Shown here: in pieces, positions 22,656 to 32,289 of the stretch
How the letters are laid out: every line of letters begins with the position of its first letter
Numbering within the stretch: position 1 is the first letter of the stretch
Source: Naematelia aurantialba
Lineage: Eukaryota; Basidiomycota; Tremellomycetes; Tremellales; Naemateliaceae
Assembly (NCBI GenBank): GCA_021527695.1
Contig: JAKFAO010000007.1
Location: 1,364,001-1,428,000, forward strand
Length of the DNA stretch: 64,000 nt
Reading direction: 5' to 3'
Notes under the pieces: model-generated
The model's database searches: none
What the model was told of the DNA's origin: nothing
Seen by the model: the letters and a program-made list of their open reading frames with translations, nothing else
Program-made: the position numbers and the translations under genes

Positions 22656-25600
22656 ATGGGCCCTAAACGACGGAAAGAGCAGGCTAGCGCTCCAGCTACT
22701 CCGGAGGAGGCCACTTCCAGTGCGACACCAAGTGCAACGAGCTTGCGGCAGAGGTTCAAGCATCGGATAGATGAGCTGGGGGAATCAGTCGACGAGATCA
22801 GCGTGAAGCTGAAGAAGAAGGTGAGCTGAATGCCCATATTCGTGGGTGTCAGTAAGCTTACCGTCTGGTAGAGAAATGGGCATTTCAAGGTCAGTCGTAT
22901 CGGAGGCAGCACGTACGAGCGCTGATTCCTTCAGCTCCTAGGTACTCCAATACAGCTAAGAGCAGGAAGGTGACTGATGATTTGTAGCTCCTGGAACGCC
23001 TTTCAATGAGATTGGTGAGCTCTTTCGCGTGCAGAGTGACTCAGAGCTGACAGTCGTGCAGATCTTAGCGAATCGACTTTTTTCGCGCATCATGATCACG
23101 AGCACCATCACTCGAAGCCCAAAAAGTGGAAGGACTGGATATTCGGACGCAAGGTGACTTCACACACCCTCAATTAAAAGAGTGGAGAAGCTAATGCAAA
23201 CCGCAGTTCTTTTTCCCCGCGTTAGTGTTTATCCCAGACCTCGACGAGGCCCAATGCTGACATTGATAAAAGTGGGATCCTGATAGGCGTTCTGGGAGCA
23301 TTATTCGTTCTCAAAGATATGAGCGAGCTCCCGTGAGCTCTTCATGCTCTTTCCGCATTGCAGCTCACGCTGACCTGTCAGTGGCGATCTCACGGAGATA
23401 TGGGCAAATCTGCCAACCACATTTGACCCACGCGATCTTCTCTCGAACCTTACGCTTGTTGAAGGTCCAGTTCTTCCACTTCTACATGGAGACACGACCG
23501 CTGACGTTGATCAGGTGCGCGGAGGGCTCTGGAGTCAAGGGACTTTACAGTGGGAGAGGAGCTGTTGGAAAAGTACGGCTTGGAGAAGCATCACCCAGTC
23601 ATCTTAATTCCGGGCATCGTATCGACTGGTCTCGAAAGCTGGAGTACGGAGGGAGTTGCAAGAGGGTTTTTCAGAAAACGGTTATGGGGGACTTCTACAA
23701 TGATACGAGTAAGTCTTACCAAAACAAGACGCGATTGCCGCTGAATAGACAGGCGGTCGTGACGAATAAGTAAGCCCGGTAGGCGGATTCATTGCTCATC
23801 GACAGAGAGAGATGGCTGCACGCGCTCAGCATCGACCCTCAGACCGGCCTTGATCCTCCGGGGTATAAAGTCAGAGCGGCACAGGGACTGGACGCCGCAG
23901 TAAGTTTAGCACCGGTAGACACCGCACAGCTGACGTCCGGGCCAGTCTGAGTTCATACAAGGTCAGCTACCTGACGCAATCGCAACATGAAACTAAACCC
24001 ACGATCAGGGTACTGGATTTGGCAGAAGATAGTCGAGAACCTCGCTACTCTGGGTTACGATACCAACTCTATGGACATGGCTGCATATGACTGGTAAGCT
24101 GATCCTACAGCAGTTCGGCTTAGCTGAGTCTTGCAGGCGATTAGCGTATTATAACTTGGAGATCCGGGATGCATATTTCACTCGGCTGAAGTCGAGAGTC
24201 GAGTTGTTAAGAAAGCAAAATAAACAAAAAGTTGTGCTTTGCTCGCACTCGTGAGTGTGATATGTCCAATTTCTGATGTCGGTACTGATCCCATAGAATG
24301 GGTGGGACTTTAGTTTTGGTAAGCTGGCGATACAGAAAGCGAGGACGCCAAGGACTGATAAAATCCCCCCTTCGTCTTAGTACTTGTACGTCGAATTAAC
24401 ACGCGCTCACACACTGCTGATTCAACACAGTCTCAAATGGGTTGAATCAGACCCAGACGAAAATGGCTTTGGGGGAGGTGGTGGCGCCCAATGGGTCGAG
24501 GTCAGGTCTCAACAAGGAATTCAATCGTTATAGCTGACAACTGCGTAGGAGAACATCCAATCCTGGCTGAATGTCGCTGGATCCTTATTGGGCGTTTCGA
24601 AGGCAATGACGGCTTTCCTGTCTGGTGAGATGCGGGACACCGTAGAGCTGGTGGGTTACTTTCCTTGACCTATCTTCCATGCTGATTCGATAAAAGCATC
24701 CGGCGGGATCGTGGGTCTTAGAAAAGGTCCGTTGAGATTCCGCCAATCATACATGGGTCCTAACTGAGAGGGCCAGTTCTTCTCCAGAAAGGAAAGGGCT
24801 AAGCTATTTCGCCGATGGCCAGGAGCAAGTTCCATGTGGATCAAGGTCGGCCCATATCTTGTGAATGCGCGTGTACTGATTTCAGCAGGGTGGTAATCGG
24901 ATTTGGGGCGACCACGAGTCGGCTCCGGTCAGCTACCCTTGGTACTCACAGATTAGTCAGCTGACTTTGACAGGATGACCCTATCAATGCCACAGATACG
25001 CATGGGCGTTTCCTGTCATTTCGGCACGAAGACGTGCCCGCAGACGAGTCTGCCCTCACACATCACACAGTCTCGCCCAATCTCACGATGGATGATGCAA
25101 GTGACTACGTGTTGACCCATACTCCCCCCGACTTCCAGCGCATGATCGAATCCAATTACAGCTATGGGTTCGAGCTCGACCCCGACCAGCTGAGACGGAA
25201 TGATCGAGATCATCGCAAGGTGAGCTGAGTGGTTCTGGAGAAGAGCTGAATCGTCCACAGTGGACCAATCCTCTTGAAGTCCGGCAAGTGATCCCTGCGC
25301 ATGCGAAGATAGAGCTGACTGTCTCAGGCTTCCTGAGGCACCATCACTCAAGATTTACTGTCTGTATGGCCGCGGTAAAGAGACCGAGGTCAGCTGCGCA
25401 TGGATTCCTCCCTCCAGCTAGCTGATGTATCAGCGATCATACTGGTACATGCAAGGCGAATACGAGCAAGATGACTCTCGCTCAGATGCCGAAAACGACG
25501 AAGCATACGTGCGTGACCTGACCTATGCTTAATGCCGTTTCTAATCCTCTGCCTCGTCCGCTTGCAGTGCGATGTGACAGATACGACTCTAAATTGCGAC

Positions 25601-26355
25601 AATCTCACGACGGGAAGAACGCCGCTTGATTTCCCGCTGGCAAGAAAACAGTGGATCGACGCGGCGGTGAATGTGAAAGGCTCGATACCAGAGGTGTGTG
25701 ACTTTGGTTGTTAATGATTCAGAATTTGGTCACTGACCCACGTTTCGTCTGGGTAGGTACGGTCTGGAGTCAAATTCGGTGATGGGGACGGGACGATCCC
25801 TATAGTGAGTCTAGGAGCAATGTGCGTGAGAGGTTGGAAAGGCAAGACGAGATGGAACCCCGCGGGAATAGACGTCATTACTCAAGGTAGGTCAGCACCA
25901 TGCTTCGAGTCTACGCGGACTGGTTGCCGGTTTAGTTGGTGACTGATGGCTGTCTAGAGTACAAACACACTCCAGAAGGCATGGATCTGCGCGGAGGTGC
26001 CCTGACGTCAGTTGGCTCTCGCTCGTCCGCTCTCTGGCTGTCTCTCTCTTTCCCTCTTCCCCTCTTCCCCTCTTCCCCTCTTCCCCTCTTCCCCTCTTCC
26101 CCTCTTCCCCTCTCCCTCTCGCGTTCTTCCTCACCCTCTAGCAGTATCTTTCTCTCTCGCTCCGTGACATGTCGTAGCAGTAATCGAAATACCGGCTGAT
26201 ACTCCATCGTTGACAGAGCGGACCACGTCGATATCCTCGGATCGTCGCCTCTGAACGCTGCGATCCTCAAAGTCGCGGCGGGGCGGGGCGACCTCGTTGG
26301 AGATCAGATAGAGTCTGGCATTCTAGAGTACACGTCCAAGATGGCCTGGGACTAG
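22656..26355 (+). CDS. LRO1: Phospholipid:diacylglycerol acyltransferase (Lro1)
   Basis: ER enzyme of the LCAT family that makes triacylglycerol by moving a fatty acid from a phospholipid to diacylglycerol. A basic cytosolic N-terminus (MGPKRRKEQ) is followed by a coiled stretch, HDHEHHHSKPKKWKDWIFGR and one membrane anchor (GILIGVLGALFVLKDMSELP). The lumenal enzyme has HHPVILIPGIVSTGLESWST (lid and oxyanion region), YWIWQKIVENLATLGYDTNS, MDMAAYDWRLAYYNLE and the catalytic Ser in SHSMGGTLVLYFLKWVE. The Asp is in FGDGDGTIPIVSLGAMC and the His in ADHVDILGSSPLN. All three triad positions are intact. There are about 17 short introns; the last one (26015-26217) contains a TTCCCCTC repeat. It ends YTSKMAWD-stop. 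The length, roughly 650-700 residues, suits Lro1. Confidence 0.93.
26057..26114 (+). repeat. 8-bp TTCCCCTC repeat inside the last LRO1 intron
   Basis: About seven copies of a pyrimidine-only octamer within the enlarged last intron, between the Asp and His exons. Splice joins on both sides (ALT|ADHVDIL) are good, so the repeat expands the intron without touching the frame. Confidence 0.85.
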
Positions 26356-27086
26356 CCCTTGCACCATCTTTGCATACTGCATCTATCATATATTGCCCGC
26401 CGCATCGAGCTCTCCATCCCACGTCATGCTCTGCGATCCACATGCATTCACGCATAGGCGTCACAAATCATGTCAGTTCTCGCCTCGGCGCCTCTTCGCT
26501 GCAGTGACGTGGCACGCGTTGTGCACTAGTCTTGGTGCTGTACTCGTATACGTATCTCGGCGCGCCATGCGACGGCATTCATCGTCCATATCACGCTGCG
26601 GAGGCTCTGTCTTCTGCTCAACTGTCCTTGTCTGTGCATCTCGCTCCGCGCTGTCGTCGCTCTGCCGCTAAAAAGTCCATATTGACATCCACCACCCCAG
26701 GACCAGCCGGCTCCTCACCTCTCACCGCCCTCCTCTCCCTTCCCTTCCCTCCCTTCCTTTCCCTCCCTTCCGTCTCTGTCCTTCTGCGCGAGACGAACAT
26801 GAACCCACCACAGGATGCCGACACTAATAGTACAGAGTGGGTGGATATTATAGTTGTAGTTATATGCAATTGTGGGAGGGGCCATGAAAACACACGAAAT
26901 GATAATATGAAGCGAACGCCAGACATCGCTATTGCCATCTTTGAATCCTCGTCCTCGTCCACGTCCACGTCCACGTCCATGGTGTTGCGTGGGTCGTCGT
27001 CATCACAGTTGCGAGTCGCAGACTCGCGGGATCGAAACATTGCAAATTCACAGAATGACAGGATCGGACCGCAGAGGATCGGTCCA
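26356..27086. other. Intergenic region between convergent LRO1 and GH5 genes
   Basis: 731 bp with no coding signal on either strand. ORFs here are compositionally biased and match nothing recognised. It holds pyrimidine runs at 26730-26780 and a hexamer repeat at 26947-26982. Confidence 0.55.
26947..26982 (-). repeat. Hexamer repeat 3' of the GH5 glucanase gene
   Basis: CCTCGT twice, CCACGT three times, then CCATGG on the plus strand. On the GH5 sense strand it is the G-rich ACGTGG series, about 105-140 nt past the stop. Confidence 0.85.
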
Positions 27087-29889
27087 CTAGCGTCGGGCCG
27101 GGGGAGGCGTGGGCGCCGCGAGGGCGGCAGGCATCGCGTTGCGACGTGTAGGTTGAGTCAGGTCGGCTCCACATGCTCCGGCAGTGGGCGACAGGCTCGC
27201 TGCATAGTATTCAGGAGGGTACGTGCATCTGCAGATGGTCAGCCTTCCTGTTTCGTGTCATGAACTGTGTTCCACTCACCCCGCAATGGCAGTGTAGGCT
27301 GACCGCGCATCGGCATTCGTGTTGGCCCAGCCGTCTCCTGCGTCGATGGTGGCGGAAGCACCGGGGCTGGTGAACGTCGGACCGCTGAGCGTGATCGGCA
27401 CCTTGGTCTGCGTATACTGCGGTATCAAGCTCATATCGCTCGAAGCGACATCGGTGAACGACGACGGAGGCCACGCGTAGGACGATGTCTGGTCTGCTGA
27501 GATTGTGCCAGCACCGGCGCCGCCGGTCATGTACGCCTCGGAAAAGGTGCCGTTAAACCCATCGCTGTCGATGCCGTCCTCAACGCACGTGCCAATGGCA
27601 TCGCGTGGGTCCGCGGGGATCCATCCGTGCTCCAGACCAAGACGATAGTGCCAGACCGGGTTGACCTGCTCAATGTCGCCGGTCGAGTTTCCGATCTTCC
27701 ACGTCCAGAAGAAGTAGTTCTGCAGAGCGTCCATGCTAGCTTTGACAAAATGGTTCAAGTCGTTCTTGGTCGACTGGTTCCACAGAGTGTAATCGTTCCA
27801 GAAGTCGCATGAGCCGGGCGTCGGGCCAGTGTAACCCGCATACGTGCCGTCGTACCGGGAACCACTGCCAACAGCGTTGACCCACAGACCGCAGCTAACT
27901 GATCAGTCGTGCCACGCAAGGACAGCAGATCTACTTACTCATTCGTGGCAGCTGACCACTCGCCGGCAGTGATGACGCCAAATGTTTGAGACGTAGTATT
28001 GGTGGAGACGGCCCACCAGCTGCATGGCGTGTGGGCAATGGTTGTCAGGCTTCCAGTCGGTTGATCGCCAAACACCTACATGTCAGCCGTGTCTAGCCGT
28101 AAAAACTCACCATGTACGGGTGCTGGTCCATGGCCAGTCGGTCGGCACCAGTCAAGAAGCCATTCCAATCTGACGTGCCAAGGAAGCCATCGTGTATAGA
28201 CAGGAAAGCACCGTTACCCTCGCCGATCCCAGTGATATCGCGGATGATACGGTATGCCTCGTAGTAAAAGACGCCGACATTCTGCTTGCCGACCTGGCCC
28301 GCATTCGGTTCGTTGATGAAACCAAAGTTCTGGACCACCGGAGCGTATTGAGGCTGCGAGATAAACTGCGCCAGTGTACGAATGTAGTCCAGCGCTCGCT
28401 GAGCATTGGCGAGACCCATGACGCCGTTCATCCAGTTGATCAGGCCAATGTGGCCAGAGTGGTTCCATCCATTCTGAGAACCGGGGACGGCGTGGAGGTC
28501 GAGGTTGACTCGAATACCGTACTTGCGCGCCCACTGGAGGGCCTTGAGGAAGTACTGCCAGACGACACCCTCGAGATATGGCTCACCCTCCCAGGTTTCG
28601 ATGGCCCAGAACGGGAGGGGGATTCGCACCCAATTAAGGCCGGCCGAAGCAATCTCAGCAAAGTCGCGCTCGGTGATAAAAGTCTCGTAGTGTTCCGTCA
28701 TGGCAGCCGTGAGGTTGTCGCCCATGTTCAGCGAGAGGGTGTATTCGTCGACGGCAGTGCCGGCGGTACCATTGGCGTACTTCTCATACAACGCAGGGAC
28801 AATAAACGGTTCTGGGGAGATGAGCCATGTCGAAAGTTAGGATAGGGTTGCACACTCACCAGTGGTGAACCATCCACCGAGGTTGACGCCGTAAACCTTG
28901 TCAATGCCCCAAGTCCACGACTCGTTCAAGGCTGGAGTCCACGAATTTGCTTTTGCTCCGTTCTGCGAGGTCAGGACAAACAGGACATCAGGACTCACGT
29001 TGAAGGGATCGGCTTCATCCCAGTACCATCTGCCGCCAAAGGAGTTGTTGTATATCATGGTGCTCCCGTCCTCGAGGGTGATGAGGGATCCTTGGGTTCC
29101 GGTGATGGGCGTGGCAGAAGGACTCGATGAAGTCGCGGAAGCGGTTCCACTTGGGGAGCCAGAGGAAGCCCCGTTGTCTTTGACGGCGTCCCCCGATGTC
29201 GAGTGAGTGCTCTTGCCGCGGGTCAGACTGTGTTGTTAGTTTTGGTCAAGCGGTAAGAGACCCACCCGACGCCAAGTCCGACTGCCAAGCCGACGACGAC
29301 GACACCGCCAGCGGCAACCAAGGTGATCCATAACCACTTCCTGCTCTGTCTTGGCGGGACATAGCCTGGCTGCGCCCAGCGTGGCTTCTCGCTCTGGTCG
29401 CGGGCAGCGTGGGCAGCAGCCGCGCCGTCCGCGCCGACCGCTCCTGATTCATTCGAAGCGTTGTTCCAACCGAGCGTGGAGTGGGCCAGACCAGATGCGC
29501 TGCGGGTCTGTGTAGGTCGACGTCCAGTCTAGAAGAGGTCAGAAATGGCGAGGGAAGGTAGAGATGCCAGCACGTACGTCTGCACCAGAGATGCCTGCAG
29601 CGCCCGAGGCGAGGCCCAGGTTGCTGCTCCACGAGTTGCGGCTGATGGTGCCGGGCGTGCCGGGGGCGAGGAGCGACTCGTGTGTCGAGTCGCGGGACAC
29701 TATCGACGGCGCTGGCATGAGGTCGGATTCACGACGGCGATTGAGGAGGTCGGGCGAGTAGCCTTCAGGAGAAAGAAAGGTATTTGGATCGGGCGAGTGA
29801 TTCAGGTCTGGAGAGGGTTGGTTCGGCACAGCCTGGTACACTGGCTCTGACCCGGTGCGGGAAGTGGGTCGGCGAGGGGCAGACGGCAT
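27087..29889 (-). CDS. Membrane-anchored GH5 exo-beta-1,3-glucanase
   Basis: Cell-wall glucan hydrolase of the GH5_9 type (S. pombe Exg2/Exg3-like). A Ser/Pro-rich cytosolic tail (MPSAPRRPTSRTGSEP) precedes a signal anchor (WLWITLVAAGGVVVVGLAVG), so this is a type II protein with the catalytic domain outside. A Ser/Thr-rich stalk follows. The catalytic part has YGVNLGGWFTTGEPFIVPAL, LNWVRIPLPFWAIETWEGEP, LDLHAVPGSQNGWNHSG, the acid/base Glu in FGFINEPN, MDQHPYMVF and the nucleophile Glu in ITAGEWSAATNDC. FFWTWKIGNSTGDIEQVNP completes the barrel. The tail is read AIAG|CTYPPEYY after a 50-nt intron, ending TPPPARR-stop. Both catalytic Glu residues are present. The upstream gap holds AGGGG-rich repeats. 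Confidence 0.92.
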
Positions 29890-32289
29890 GGCGGGATGTG
29901 TCTGCTGCTAAAAGGGAAAAGGGTTCAGCGTCACCGTGTCAACACTAAAGGCAGGCCTGGGGCTGGCGGGTACACGGAGATGGGTTTCGGTCTGAGCGAG
30001 GCTAAAAGGAAACCAGCGCAACTCGGGGGGTCCAAGGGGGATTAGGGGCAGTGAGGCAAGGGGGATTAGGGGTCAGTGAGGCAAGGGGAGGCAGCGACAA
30101 AAGAGGGGGGGAGGAGGGATGAGGGATGATACCAACGACTAGATCTTTTCTGTCCAACGGGGAAAGAAAGAAAGGAGAGACTTACGGTCAACTTGCCGAA
30201 CGGTCCTTTGCCCAAATTGATCGGCTAACCCGCACCTGGCAATCGCCGTAATTGGGAGAGAGAGAGAGAGAAAGAGGGGGGGGACGAAAGTAACGAAGAG
30301 GTCGACGAGGGAATGAAGACAGCGGAAGGGAGAAGGCAAATAGGACGAGAAGCGTCGTCGTACTTTTGAGTGCCAGAAGCGTAGGTGATGGAGTCACCGA
30401 GCGGAATCACCTGACGAAGCGATCAACAATGCGGAGCGACCAGTCGGGCGAGCGGCGGCGGCGACGGCGACGGGTGGCGGGGGCTGTCCTTTCGGGATGG
30501 CGACGAGATTGCAGAGGGACCGGGGAGGGCGGATGGGAGAGGGCGGTCCCAGCCAACGTCGTCAGCGACGGATGGAGAACGGGTGGTGGCTCATCGCCAT
30601 GCAGCCCCGGGGTGTTATTCGAGAGCAGTCGGGCAGGCGATCCGGGACAACGGCGAGCGGTCCGTCGAAAATTAGGCAGCTCAGGGCGACACGGGCGTGG
30701 GCGCGGGGCAAACACAGGCTTGGGCTTTCGGAGCTTGTTGTCGGCTGGCAAAGGGACCGTCCATACACAGGACAGACGCAGGCACGCGTCCAACTGCTTG
30801 ATTCCGCACCGGCCACAGCGCGCGAGCGCAGAGGCCCTCAGGGCGCGCCGGCAAGACAAAAGGCACCAAAGGGCGCTGGGGCGATGCAAAACCCGGGGTC
30901 CCGCCAAGACTTTTAGCCTGAGCTTCTGCACACACCGCGGCCTGTCGGGCGTCCCCGACTTTTGGGCCGTCGTCATCCCTCCCCTTTCCCCCCCATGTCT
31001 CGTGACACTCGTCGCACTCGTCATTCGCCAGAGGCGCAACGTCAAAAGTGTATCCTCGCGGGAACCATCAGGCTGTCACCCCCGGCATCTCATCGCATAC
31101 AGCACACACCCGCTCGTGCGCTGCCCAATCCCCATGTTTATGTTTGGTTTGCGTCGTAGCGGGATGGCGGTGCCGAACTTCTAGTGGCGATGTTCCTCGT
31201 CCCTACACGGGTAACTCGAAAAATTCGCTTCATCCACCCTGTGTGCGTCCCTTTTCACCCTCCCTGCACGGAATGGGTCGCACGAGCGTCCATCTGCAGC
31301 GGCCGGGTAACGACCGCAAGAGCAGGACACAGTGTGCGTGGTGAAACCCGACACCCACGTGTCCCCAGCCACAGCACAGGAAACGAACCCGTAGTGCGAG
31401 AAATATCAGGGGGGTGTGACCGCACGGGGGGGATGACCGCACGGGGGCTGGCAGCACGAGGATCGCACGGGGACATGTAAACAATGGCGGGTTCCTCTCC
31501 CTTGGCTCTCTAGCACCGACAGGCATGTCATTGCAGTCCTGCATCGCAACGGCGGCGTCAGGGAACAAAAAACCTGCTGACCACCACCGCCAGGACACAA
31601 AAAAAATTGCTCGAGGATCCGAGGATCGGAGATTTTTAAAAGTAGGGCTCCCGTTCCGATGCGTCTTTTCACCGTTAGATGACTAATCAGTATGGCAGAG
31701 TGTAGCGGTCTCTATTGTTCTTTGTCGTGCGGTGCCTCGCTGGTTGGCCAGTAGCAGCCACGCACGCTGGGGCGTGCTTGGTCATGGTCTGCTTCGCCGC
31801 TAAGACGAGTCACAACGTTGGCTAGTGGGTCAGCACGAGTCTGTCCACAACATTGGCGAGTTTGTCGCCGCTAAGACGTGTCTGCCTTATCATCAGACCC
31901 TCGCCGCATCTCCAGGTGTCTGACGGTATGCCCAAAAGGCCCACAACCGAATGAAACGGACAGTCCGCAGTGATATAAGAGAGTAAGAGAGTCTGCCAAA
32001 CATGCCATCAATGGAACAGCACGGCAGAGACAACGCCCCGGGCATTTTGTCAGCTGCTGCTCTCCTTCCCCTCTCCTGCACGCACACCGGGTTACCTGCG
32101 CAGCCGGCGCTTGCTTCTCGTAATGGATACATGCGACGGAGACACACAAACTGCCGCACCAATCCCCCTCCACGCACTCTTTGCCCACTGTCGGCTGGGT
32201 GTCTACGAAACCGCGCGCCATGTAGAATGTAACTTGACTCTGGACTTATTACAGATTAAAACCACGTAGCTGTTGAAGCGAGATCGGGA
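29890..32289. other. 2.4-kb gene-poor gap between GH5 and FAA genes
   Basis: Open frames exist on both strands at 30366-31184, but they are Arg/Pro-rich, overlap head-on and match no family, so none is called. The first 500 bases probably hold the promoter and leader of the GH5 gene. G- and C-run segments occur at 30030-30086, 30255-30285 and 31405-31450. A duplicated GCCGCTAAGACG phrase lies at about 31797 and 31868. No tRNA was seen. Confidence 0.5.
30033..30086. promoter_or_regulatory. Tandem AGGGG-containing repeat upstream of GH5
   Basis: Two copies of a 24-25 bp unit (CAAGGGGGATTAGGGG plus CAGTGAGG) and a partial third, giving five AGGGG cores 145-200 bp before the GH5 ATG. AGGGG is the stress-response element bound by Msn2/4-type factors in yeasts; use here is inferred. 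Confidence 0.4.

Noticed and set aside
26532..27263. 243-residue forward ORF between LRO1 and GH5
   Set aside because: Ser/Arg-rich, crosses hexamer repeats and the antisense of the GH5 3' end; no family signal.
30390..30410. GDSIT string on the minus strand, as in SGNH/GDSL hydrolases
   Set aside because: No further family blocks follow and the frame runs into a Ser/Leu-rich simple sequence; it is chance.
30366..31184. 272-residue forward ORF facing a 212-residue reverse ORF
   Set aside because: Arg/Gly/Pro-rich, head-on overlap, no recognised motif. Typical chance frames in GC-rich DNA.
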